A program made the translations under genes and the position numbers. Below are positions 37,561 through 47,992 of a stretch of DNA of 64,000 bases, in pieces. The notes under the pieces were generated by a model. The model had not been told where the DNA came from. It searched no databases and saw only the letters and a list, made by a program, of their open reading frames with translations. Origin of the DNA: Dillenia suffruticosa (Eukaryota > Streptophyta > Magnoliopsida > Dilleniales > Dilleniaceae); contig JAVTVX010000034.1 of NCBI GenBank assembly GCA_033439265.1, forward strand, positions 16,878,501 through 16,942,500, in the 5' to 3' direction. Numbering within the stretch: position 1 is the stretch's first letter; every line of letters starts with the position of its first letter.

Positions 37561-37689
37561 AAGGTCGGGAGAGAGAGAGAGAGAGAGAAAAGAGGGGAAT
37601 TAGGGCTTTAGCCCTAATTCAATTTGGGGAGGGCCAAAACGCTGCATTTTGGCTCTCCCTTTTTTTTTTTTTTTTTTTTTAGTTTGGTG

Positions 37690-40200
37690 TTACATCAATT
37701 GATCATTTATAAATACAACTTACAACTTCACCACAAACGTTGGCAAATAAAAATCTATATTGTCAATTTAGGGTTTTTCCTATAACTCCGTGTATATAAC
37801 TCACCATATATATATATATATATGTTTCCAAATTACATATCAAACTCATTCCCAATATTTATCACATTCTATCTCCTTGTATACTCAAAATAGTCCGCTA
37901 AATTTTAGAAATTTGTAAGTTCAAGATTTCACCTCCTTTATGTACAAATAGTCCACATTCACCTTGCACATTGTATAATCCATCTTTTATAAGATTTCAC
38001 CTTCTACAAATATTATACATACACATGTTCATCCCATCACCTTAGCATCCATATACAAATTATATATGCACACACACATTCATCATACTTCTAAACCAGA
38101 ATTTTGTTTTCCCTCCTAAGCATCCTATTGACCTCCAAATGCACAAACACACATTTTCCACCTTACCAAAAATTTTGCACACAAAAATTACAACAATACA
38201 GGAAACTCTTTAACTCACTAATGCGTCTTTTTCCCATTATTTAAATCAATAATTATACACATATATTCAACACTTTTGTTTTAGAATTTTTCATACAAAA
38301 GTTATGACAATGTAGGATAATTTTCAACTCACTAATGCACCTTTCTCTCCTCCAAATTTTTAGCCAAACACAACCAAATTTATGTATACATTTCTCACAT
38401 CAATTATATCAACATCCACACATATATTTTCATCACTTTTGTATTAAAATTCTGTACACATAATTTGCTTTGAAAACTATATTCAACTCATCAAAACATA
38501 GTGTTTTCATCCCAATTCTCGACCACATAAGGTTCAAATTTTTCTGCACATATTTCTTATGGCTCACTTAGGTTCCTCCTAAACTCAAGTTATAGAATGA
38601 TGTCAAAATATCATATTAAAAACATTCTCACAAGGTTCAAAATCTTCAGCAAAGTACAAAATTTTTCTTTATCTCAAAATTGGATGTTTCAAGCCCAACA
38701 AAGATTTTTTTTCTTGAAAAGATCATTCTCTCCTCCTTGCTCTTAGCTCTCGGCCTCCTATTGTTCACCAAGCTAGCCTCATTCTTTTGACTCCAAAACA
38801 AAGTATGTTATATTAGGGCTTGAGGGAGGTAAATTTACACAAAAATTTCAAAGTGGTGTTTGAAGAAATCAAACAATTCTTCATGGATGTAGCTCACGGC
38901 TCCCTCTTGTTCTTCACTATATATAACTTCTCATTTTACTTCAATTTTTTGATATGTTGTAATTGGATTTGTGAGAAATTGATTTATGTAAAAATATTGG
39001 GGTAGCGTTGTAGAAAAATTTTGAGTCTCCCTACCTTGAAGCTCACTGCCATGGAGAGAAAAATGGAGAGCTTGGCTTCTTTGGCTTGAACATCTTATGA
39101 TTTTTGGAAGAAGAATAGCCTAAATGTTTAGTTTTATTGAATTGCTCCTTTTAATTCTAGCCATCCAAATTTCCCAAAATTAATTCTAGGCCCTAAGATT
39201 ATTTGGTCACAAGCAAAGGCTTATTCTCTCTCCCACGTTTTTGGCCCTCTTCTCCATCTTCAAAACACACTTTCTCATACTACACTAAAATCATTCATTA
39301 ATTACATGTCTCCCAATACCAAGATCCAAATGTCCATAATTTTGATCTAATTCCAAGTTAAATCTTCACCCTTGATTAGTTTTTAAAAAAACTCATTCTT
39401 CTACTCAATGAATAGTCTTCATTAATTGTATGTCTCCTACTAATTTAATTCAAGAGTCCATATTAATTCATCTTACTTCACCCAATGTCCACTCTTGGAT
39501 TTACTTCTCAAAGACCCAAAAATCTCCTCTCTCTCTCTCTCTCTCACGTTTTCTCTCACCTTCCCTCTCTTTTCTTCTTGTTTGGTCATGGTTTGGGGGG
39601 AAATAAAGAACATTTGCTTCAATTTTCAACTATTGATCATTTTTAGGATTATTTACCACCATCGGATCATTTTGTGCCAAGAATTATTTTCTTTCACTCC
39701 ATTTATCCAATAGTTAATATTCTAGTCACAAATCAAATCAAAGATCCTAATTATCCGCTCACTAAACTCATTTTTTTTAAGTTCTTATTAATTTCAAATA
39801 AATCTCTTGATTTATAAAAATTACATTTTGTTCCCGAAATTTTTTATAATTTTAAGTAGATCCAAAATCTCATATTAGATCTAATTTAATTTATCCCGAA
39901 TTAAAATGTGGTCATTTAGTCTTTTCAAGACACATTCGACCCAACAGGTGTTTTATAGGTGATTTTTTTAGAAATTTACGATTTAACTCTACAAAATAAG
40001 ATCTACCCAAATTTGAGATTCCTATACACCCTAATGTCATCATCATTATTATTGGACTATCGGTGGTCATTTAAAAAAATTTTAAATTCCCAATGATTTG
40101 GACCAAAATTTTCGGGAGTGATTTTAGCAGAAAAATTTCTTAATGAATTTTTTATATAGAATATGAGTAATAACATATATAAAACAAAGAGGAGTACAAT
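37690..40200. repeat. AT-rich segment in LTR B with ~130-bp degenerate repeats
   Basis: Around 38150-38500, three units share cacttttgt.ttaga.ttt, a tacacaaaaattaca-like stretch and tcaactcactaatgc. The remainder shows no coding sequence. It is absent from LTR C, so it may be an insertion. Confidence 0.45.
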
Positions 40201-40229
40201 AGTGAGTACACTAAGGTGTCGGTATTATA

Positions 40230-40590
40230 TTTTCTAACTCCCTAAAAATAAGTTTCGTTCTCGAAACTTAAGAAAACTATATAGAGAAAAACTAGAGGTA
40301 CTGTCTCCTCATGACCTCCTCGCACTCCTAGATCTCCTCCTCAACCTGGTCACTCCTCCATAAGACTCGGACTAAAGGAACTTTCTTGCTCTGTAGCTTC
40401 CTAATTTGTTGATCAAGGATAGCTATGGACTGAACTGGTAGACTCAAGTCTTCATGCAACTCAACTGGCGAAGGCTCTAAGATATGTGATGGATCAGACA
40501 GGTACTTTCTAAATATTGAGATGTGGAAGATATCGTGAATGCGTGAAAGCTCATCCGACAGCTCTAGCATGTATGCCACAGTTAGCCTAG
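40230..40590 (-). pseudogene. Gypsy integrase C-terminal remnant next to LTR B
   Basis: The minus-strand frame at 40579-40328 reads AYMLELSDELSRIHDIFHIS, then LDQQIRKLQSKKVPLVRVLW. This is the integrase C-terminal and chromodomain-like tail seen in Tekay/Del-type chromoviruses. The same tail occurs at 57720-57450. Upstream sequence is not gypsy but a LINE ORF1 fragment, so the element was cut off here. Confidence 0.75.
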
Positions 40591-42480
40591 AGGAGGATTG
40601 ATTACTCCACGATGAAGTATGGGAGGAGGTAATAGCACTGGGCTACTTGTGATTTGACCCATAAACTGCTTGGCCAGATCGAGGCCTACGAAGACTGGGT
40701 CCAACACCATGAGATTTGATGGAACATCTTTGCCATTGTAGCTTACCTGTCCCACCTTCATGGGCTTTGGACCATTACGTTCCCTTCTCACGAACACTTT
40801 AGTCCAGTTCTCCAACTTAACTGGGACAATGACCAAGTCAATCAAAGTTTCTTTATTGTTGGACAGTGACTCCAGATGTTCAACAGGATTGCGCAACTTA
40901 TTGCCACCCAAAGTAGCAAGGACAGTCGACCGATCTCCTACCCTTCTCAGCTTTATGCAGACTTGCATCAACAATACCAAATCACATTTTGGTGTTGAAG
41001 TTTTAACTTTCATAATAGATTGTCCTGAAATAGAGTTCATAGAATCGGAAAGTTTACCTGAATTAGGAGGCACTTCCTCCTTACTCCCCTCCTGACATTA
41101 ATCCTTCAAGTGCCCTACTCGACCGCAACCGAAACAAATCTAACAGAGACTCCCATACTCACCCCCTAACCCGTTTCTAGGTCTGAACTCTCAGAACCAA
41201 TGCCTTTGTCAGAATAATCTTCACACAAATTTAGGTGTATTTTTCATGAGATGCAATCATCATGTTAACATCGATATTGTGAAGCCGGTCTAGTGTTTAT
41301 ACTGATGTATCTTCAAAAAAAAAAAAAAAAATTTAAAATATCACCCACAATAAAAAAATCCTAAAAATAATACATGTTGAGTTTTAAAAACTCGACATGC
41401 GCACTGTGCATATCGAGTCTTTAAGACTGAACATGCCACTTCCTGCTCCAACACGCGCACTCTCTCTCTCGATTCCAGAAACATTTTATGGGAGAGAGAG
41501 GAAGCGAGGGGCTGGGTTCCACCCCCTCTCTCCCTCTTAAATCAGAGAGGGGGTGGGACCCACCCCCTCCCTCTTTCTCCCCCGAAAAGAGAGAGAGGGA
41601 GGGGGTGGGTCCTACCCCCTCTCTCCCCCTCTGTCTCTCTAATTTAAGAGGGGGAGGGAGGGGGTGGGTCCTACCCCCTCTCTCTCATTTAAGAGGGGGA
41701 GAGAGAGAGAGAGGTTGGGACCCACCCCCTCCTCTCTTTCTCCCAGAAACATGGGGTGGGGGGAGAGAGAAGGGGGGAGGGACCCCCACCCCCTTTCTTT
41801 CCCTCCCCCTCTTAAATCAAAGAGGGAGAGAGTTTGGGAGAGAGAGAGGGAAAGCGCATGCGCACAGAGGGTGAGAAGAGGCATGTCGAGTCTCAAAGAC
41901 TGGACATGCACAGTGCACATGTCGAGTTTTCAAAACTCAACATGCATGAACAGTGTATATCAAATTTTCAAAACTCGACATGTTGTGCTATTTTTAAAAT
42001 TTTTTAACTGCAGATGATATTTTAATTTTTTTTAAAATACATCGGTACAAAACTCTATTTATTGACCCGATATAAAATCTCCTCATCGAATAGCTCAATT
42101 TGCAACACCTGTAGATGAATCTATGCAGCGGTCCAACAAATCGTTATCTCCAATAGAATAAGTCATGGTCGCCATTTTATCACCACTAGGGCCTCTTCTG
42201 CATCTGAGAACTCATTGGTGTCAGAAAAGAGCTTAGTCTCTAGCATTTCCAGAGATGATTTGACCCGATGAGAGATTCCTTGAAGCTTCAATGAAGTGAA
42301 GGCATTCCACTCCATCATTACCTTTGCTTTCTTGGTGCTCCTATGCTGATGATTGACTTCCTCGGCCGAGGGTCCTCTTGCTCCACCATTCTCATTGGCA
42401 TTGAGGGCCGTCGGAAGATTAAGCGGTGAGATTTTCAAATCCCACTTGTAACGGTTATGCCCCATGATTTGCTCCACAAT
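40590..42480 (-). pseudogene. LINE ORF1 remnant (DUF4283-like part and CCHC zinc knuckle), split by a foldback element
   Basis: On the minus strand, 42477-42070 reads ...VVIKWRP, then WIHLQVLQIELFDEEILYR. 41270-41160 continues DVNMMIASHEKY and ICVKIILTKALVLRVQT. The knuckle ICFGCGRVGHLKD.CQEG lies near 41130, and 41073-40600 carries the tail with LENWTKVFVRRERNGP. This matches, in order, the nucleic-acid-binding ORF1 protein of plant L1 LINEs, including the CX2CX4HX4C knuckle. Several stops are present. The foldback element at 41287-42069 sits between DEEILYR and DVNMM. Confidence 0.68.
41287..42069. mobile_element. Foldback element with long terminal inverted repeats and palindromic core
   Basis: 41373-41437 and 41880-41944 are 65-base inverted repeats matching at 58 of 65 positions. 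The inversion continues outward over another ~85 bases (poly-A/T rich, ending GGTC/GACC), with one extra ~37-base unit on the right. The core (41470-41840) alternates (GA)/(CT) runs with near-palindromes such as gggtgggacccaccccc at 41549, 41602, 41661 and 41713. No transposase is present. A target-site duplication was not found. It resembles foldback or MULE-derived MITEs. Confidence 0.72.
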
Positions 42481-42520
42481 TCTCTCTCTCTCTTTAGAAA
42501 GTCAAATGATATGAGGATTA

Positions 42521-42650
42521 TTCTTTAAAGATTTGTAAGAGACTACTATATATGCTATAGAGACCAAATATATTAAAAATTAAATAAACCAATTTCTATA
42601 TAACAATCTATCTGAGTAAATTATAAAACATTTTATTTGATTTAAAATTT
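42521..42650 (+). repeat. Dispersed ~130-bp repeat, copy 2
   Basis: Matches 14246-14375 in the same orientation. It follows the LINE ORF1 remnant. Confidence 0.65.
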
Positions 42651-43443
42651 TATTTGACCGATTGAAAATAATTCAATTACATGATTTATACAAGGTAATG
42701 ATAATTCTACAACATAATACTAAGAGATTGATTAATTTAGCTTTGATTTCTAAGGTTGTCTTGATGACAGAAGATACACTTTTGATTTTCATTTCATGTT
42801 TGGAGGTGGTGCAATGTCCCATGTGGTGTGGGGTGAAATGCACATTTCCTTAATGGTCTTAGTAGTTTATACTCAAACTATAATGATGCTCTATCCAAGT
42901 TTCTAGATTATCATAAAAGTTCTGTCTTAATTTGTATTAGTATTGTTTTAACGTATGCATTTTTTATAAACTCGGGTTAATTACATAAAGAAGTATCGAA
43001 AGATTGAAGATGACGATCAATTTATGGTGTTTTAACTTTGTCATAACATATATAAATAATATATATAGTAATTATAAGATATAAATTATAATTAAAATAA
43101 ATCTTATATACAATTAATTATATAAATTAGCTTGTCACACAAAAGAAGTCAAGGCTGCTAGGCTAATTTTATGACCTATTTCTAAATTAACTAGATAAAT
43201 AAACCAAATTAAACTACAATATAATTAACTGATTTCTTTCCACCCAACTTGTTTCTAACGATCATAGCCTTATTTGTGTGAAGGAAAAAGAAAAAAAAAA
43301 AAAAGAATTCGGGATGATGGATACATCCAAGCACGCCCTATGGGTAGACCCGCACTGCACATACGAGGCCACTTTTTGTTCATGCCTAAGAGAGAACAAA
43401 ATGCCTCGACCTCCATTCAACCCATCACTCGCCACGAACTTCC
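42651..43443. other. AT-rich flank upstream of the tufA copy
   Basis: No exon or repeat recognised. The last ~170 bases before the ATG at 43444 are less AT-rich and could be a 5' leader. Confidence 0.4.
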
Positions 43444-44912
43444 ATGGCCATCACAGCAGCAACAACAACAACCTCTAAGCTCCTAAACCCACCACACATA
43501 CGTGCCCCAACAACATCATCATCGTCTTCTCCAAACCTCAGTCTCACAATCTCTAACCTCAATTTCCCCTAAAACCCCACAACCCTGCCTCTCTCTTCCT
43601 CCACCTTCCTCTCCAACCCCTCCACCCTCTTCCACTTCTCCACCCCACCACCACCCTCCGCCGCTGTCATCTCACCGTTCTCGCCGCCCGCGGCAAATTC
43701 GAGCGCAAGAAACCCCATGTCAACATCGGCACAATCGGGCACGTCGACCATGGCAAAACCACTCTCACTGCGGCCCTCACCATGGCCTTAGCTGCAATGG
43801 GCAACAGTGCTCCTAAAAAATACGACGAAATTGATGCTGCCCTTGAAGAAAGAGCTCGAGGAATCACCATTAACACTGCCACTGTCGAGTACGAGACAGA
43901 AAACAGGCATTATGCTCATGTAGACTGCCCGGGTCATGCTGATAATGTCAAGAACATGATTACTGGAGCTGCCCAAATGGATGGGGCAATCCTTGTCGTA
44001 TCTGGGGCAGATGGTCCCATGCCTCAGACTAAAGAGCATATCTTGCTTGCCAAGCAAGTGGGTGTCCCTAATATGGTTGTTTTCTTGAACAAACAAGACC
44101 AAGTTGATGATGAGGAGCTCTTGCAGCTTGTTGAATTAGAGGTGCGCTAGCTTTTGACTTCTTATGAGTTTCCTGGTGACGATGTGCCTATTATTTCTGG
44201 TTCTGCTTTGTTAGCTTTAGAGGCTTTGATGGCTAATCCTGCTATAAAGAGAGGAGAGAATCAATGGGTTGATAAGATTTATGAACTTATGGATGCTGTT
44301 GATGATTATATCCCTATACCTCAAAGACAAACCGATTTGCCCTTTTTGTTGGCTGTGGAAGACGTGTTTTCGATTACCAGCCGTGGGACAGTTGCCACTG
44401 GGAGGGTTGAGAGAGGTACAATTAAGGTTGGAGAGACTGTTGATATTGTGGGGTTGAGAGAAACCAGGAATACTACTGTTACTGGGGTTGAGATGTTTCA
44501 GAGGATTCTTGATGAAGCGCTTGCCGGTGATAATGTGGGGTTGTTGCTCAGAGGTATTCAGAAGGCTGATATTCAGAGGGGGATGGTTTTGGCTAAGCCT
44601 GGGACAATTACACCGCATACTAAGTTTATGGCGATTGTTTATGTGTTGAAGAAGGAAGAGGGTGGGAGGCATTCACCATTTTTTGCGGGCTATAGGCCAC
44701 AATTTTACATGAGGACAACTGATGTGACTGGAAGGGTGGCTTCGATAATGAATGATAAAGATGAGGAGTCGAAGATGGTTATGCCAGGTGATCATGTGAA
44801 GATGGTTGTTGAGCTTACTAACCCTGTGGCTTGTGAGCAGGGAATGAGATTTGCCATTAGAGAAGGAGGGAAAACTGTTGGAGCTGGTGTTATTCAGTCT
44901 ATCATAGAATGA
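43444..44912 (+). pseudogene. tufA: Nuclear tufA (chloroplast EF-Tu) copy, inactivated
   Basis: EF-Tu brings aminoacyl-tRNA to the plastid ribosome using GTP. The ATG at 43444 opens a Ser/Thr-rich transit peptide (MAITAATTTTSKLLNPP...). That frame meets a TAA at 43570, while the mature part continues one frame away, consistent with one base lost from the C run at 43566-43569. The mature frame shows [19 protein letters not shown]-loop [27 protein letters not shown] and the final [15 protein letters not shown] at 44148-44150 interrupts it after ELEVR. Other departures from the usual plant sequence are PEER to LEER, GHADY to GHADN, and Ser replacing Gly in SITGRGTVATG. The length (~489 codons) is normal for plants, where nuclear tufA is usually intronless, so lack of introns does not prove retroposition. 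The two breaks make a working product unlikely. Stop read-through or sequence error cannot be excluded. Confidence 0.88.
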
Positions 44913-45167
44913 TTTATGCCTTTAGCTTGATAAGATGAATCATATAGTATGCGTTGGGATGGAAAGGATCACCTTCATATTTACGTTGGTATTTGGAGCT
45001 TCTAATTTCTTGTAATTCACTTTTCCTCCCACATCTGAACTCTCATAACAAAATGTCATATATGCGGAGTTTCGGTGCTTTTTAATGTTGAGTGTATGTA
45101 GCTAAATTACATTTTTATGATGCTTTAATGTGAATTTTCTGTCATCTAAATTACTGAAATGTTTGCT
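44913..45167 (+). other. 3' flank of the tufA copy
   Basis: The sequence looks like a former 3' UTR: mixed composition, with ttcttgtaattcac about 100 bases past the stop. No canonical AATAAA is clear. Confidence 0.4.
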
Positions 45168-46170
45168 TACCTTAGAAAATGATGTGCTTTTCTGATATCA
45201 AACATACTGTTTTGAACAAGTTATGGATCTCATTTTTGCTTCCTCTTTTATGCTCAAGGGACTGATATAATATCCAAGTAATTGTTTATGATGAAGTAGA
45301 GGTTGATCTGATTTTGGTTTGTTAAATTTGTAAACATATTCAAGCACATAGTTATCATCCATCATTGGCCTTTTTTGAGACTATGGCTAGTAACACTTGT
45401 TTATAGCCCAGGTGCAGAAATGCCTGCTATAATTTGTATCTCTATGGATTTCACTGCCCCATCCTCTGATATAGCATCTCTGTGTGTTGACAAAATGTTT
45501 AGGATTTTCAGGTTTTTCAAAAACTCCACATTGCTCTTATCAAGTTATCATGTGTTTTGTCATCCTTTCTTTTTTCTTTTCCTTCTTTTTTTGGGGGGGG
45601 GGGTGGGGTGGGGTGGGAGGATTTACTATGATGTAGGAATTATTGCATAGACTTGCTAGCAAATACCTCTAAGCCCAATTTTACCATCCAGTGTTCTCCT
45701 TGGATTGCCTGAGAAAATGTGCTCTGATTATGATATCAGATACCATTTTGGACAAGTTAGGGATATCATTTTTGCTTCCCTTCTATGCTCAGGGGACTGA
45801 AATAACATCCAGGTAATTGCTCATGATGAGTTTGAGGTCGGTCTTATTTTGGTTTAATTTTGTAAATATATTCAAGTGCATTCATATCATCCCTTGTTGG
45901 CATTTTGTGTGGCTTTGGCTATTAAAACTTGTTTGTACCCCAATTGCGGAACTCCCTGCCTGCCCTGATTTGTATCTCTATGGATTTGGCTACCTCATGC
46001 TGTCATTTGGTTTCTCTGCATGTTCACAGAACTTTGGGGGTACTTGTGTCTTTAAAGACCCAGTTAGCTCTTCTCAGTATATCATGTTGTCTGTAACTTT
46101 TTTTTTTTTTTTTTTTTTGGGAATTTACTACGATGTTATATTCAACATCCTCCTTGGTTTGCCAAATGTT
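45168..46170 (+). repeat. Tandem duplication of about 540 bp downstream of tufA copy
   Basis: Unit 1 (45168-45706) and unit 2 (45707-46170) share, in order, tgatatca, atcatttttgcttcc, ctatgctcaggggactga, tttgtaaa.atattcaag, acttgtttat/acttgtttgt, ttgtatctctatggatt, a T/G homopolymer followed by atttactaygatgt, and ctccttggattgcc. They differ by substitutions and small indels. No coding sequence is seen. Confidence 0.7.
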
Positions 46171-47516
46171 GGGCTTGGTTCTGGCCCTTTTTCACATCAT
46201 TTCCTGCAGAGACCGAAATGCCAACCAATGTTATCCTAGAAGCAGCATTTCTCTTCATGCTTTCCGGAATTTTAGTTCTTACTGAAGGCTTTGCTTTCAA
46301 GCTATTTGGATTGCTGCACGTTTAGAATTCTATTGTCTGAGAGAAACAGCTCATTCCATGAAGCACTTATCTTATTCTTTGCTAAGACTTGCTAACGTAT
46401 TTAGAAACAACATCTTTTTCTGATGAACCTTAATCTGAATTGACTTTTCTGAAATGCATATTGTAGAAACAACTCTTACTAAGGGAAATTCTTGTTTTAC
46501 CAATTAGAATTGGCTTCTTATGGAGGTCAACTACGTGTGGGCATATGGATCTGCGAAAGCTTCCATAAGGTTAATGAGGAAATTTTGTCTCTTAGAAATT
46601 CTTTGCCGTCTCTCTATGTTTGTGAAACGGTAGGGTAGACCATTGAAAATCTAAATATAAGTTATCCATAAAGATATGATAATTAAGGGTTTAATTGAAA
46701 AGATGATTTTAGATAAGAATGAGTGACGTAGAAAAATCCAAACAAGTTAAATCAGCGTGTGTGTTCTGTTTTGTTTCATTTCGCTTTTCTCCCCGTCAAG
46801 CTTTTATCTTTTTTTTTGTCTTTTTTTTTTCGCTTTAAAATTTTAACTACATATATATTTTTCATCTCTTCTATGTTTGTCTTTCAAATGGCTGACACCA
46901 AATTTAAAATTAAGATTTAGATTATTGTTGTTGTAGAAATTTGTTTGCCGATTCAGGTATGAGACTGATCTGGGAGATAGACAAGTCTTTTATTTTTATC
47001 ACTGTATGAGAGTCTGATGTAATCTAGCTTTTACTGGCTGTATCTTTTGTTTACTTAGATTTTGAAGAAGGGACCAAAGGAACCAACTTGCTTTTGGTAA
47101 TTGCTTGTTTGATCTTATCATTAATTTGCTTTCTGCTGCATAGTTGAAGAGTTTGCGGAAATGACTCATAAAAATGAAGTTTGATGAATTGATACAGTTC
47201 TAGTTTCTGATCTAGACTAACATCTTCACCCTCATGTTCTCAATTTATTTAAAACATTAAAGAAGTAGAGAAATAGATGAAGAAGAATGTGAAGAGAGCA
47301 ACAATTTTACACTTAAAAGTCTGTTTTCTGTTGGAAGATATGCAGCATAGAAACAGGGTGAAGTGCTTATCTCGGAGATCAAGACAAGCTGGGGTTCTTG
47401 ATCTTGTTTGTGAATGTGCACCTATGCGTGTTTTTTTATAATGCAACTTGGCATAGAATGATGCATAGCATTCTAGTGTTTGTAGATGATATTAGACATC
47501 ATTGCTCTGTCTAGAA
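46171..47516. other. Non-coding stretch, nothing recognised
   Basis: Mixed composition, no exon set or repeat identified. It could be flanking or intronic DNA of an unseen transcript. Confidence 0.4.
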
Positions 47517-47984
47517 TAGGGGTGTTATGAAACTCAGGTACTATTACAGGTACCTGTGACACTACTGAGTTAGAGCTCGACTCGAGCTCGATCGAGTTGA
47601 GCTTGATTTCGAGTTGAGCTTGATTTCTAGTAGTTTGGCATCGAGATCGAGCTTGAGCTTATACTGTGTCGAGTTTGAAAATTCGTTAAGTTACTCGATA
47701 TAATTATATATATATAAAATTATATTTATAGGTATATTCTTTTGAATATATTACAAATAATAATTCTTAAGTTCTAATAATTAAATGTCAAAAATGTCAT
47801 TTTTTGCCAAACCAATGCCACTATCCCTAACAACACTCGAACTCATGCTACTCGATGACACTTCGAGTCAAACTTGAGTTCTAGAAATGCAAACTCGACA
47901 TGCTCGAGCTCGATCTAACCTAACCAACACTCAAGCCGAGCACGGGTATCGACTCAACTCGACTTGAGTGTTATGACACCTCTA
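47517..47984. mobile_element. hAT-type MITE with terminal inverted repeats and 8-bp target-site duplication
   Basis: The left end TAGGGGTGTTATGAAACTC and the reverse complement of the right end TAGAGGTGTCATAACACTC match over most positions. Flanks gtctagaa (47509-47516) and gcctggaa (47985-47992) match at 6 of 8 positions, as expected of a decayed 8-bp duplication left by hAT transposases. Inside are many ctcgagctcgat-type words, giving palindromic sub-ends. No coding sequence is present (468 bp, non-autonomous). Confidence 0.75.
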
Positions 47985-47992
47985 GCCTGGAA

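Larger units (their letters stand above)
34504..40229 (-). mobile_element. LTR copy B of the second gypsy family, long form
   Basis: It starts at TGTCACGCCCCGAACTGGG and ends with ggtattata at 40229, directly before the PPT-like sequence and an integrase C-terminal remnant. The complete homologous LTR C is about 2.5 kb; this one is about 5.7 kb. The excess lies after 37690 (AT-rich DNA) and in the GC-rich core, so it probably contains an insertion. Conserved blocks at ~35105 and ~35305 match the other copies. Confidence 0.55.

Noticed and set aside
41488..42017. Overlapping frames of about 90-130 codons in the foldback core
   Set aside because: They arise from (GA)n/(CCCCCTCT)n tracts. The products are repetitive and occur on both strands.
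43502..43816. A 104-codon frame overlapping the start of the tufA copy
   Set aside because: It is the wrong frame of the tufA transit-peptide and P-loop region; the EF-Tu motifs read in the frame beginning [11 protein letters not shown].
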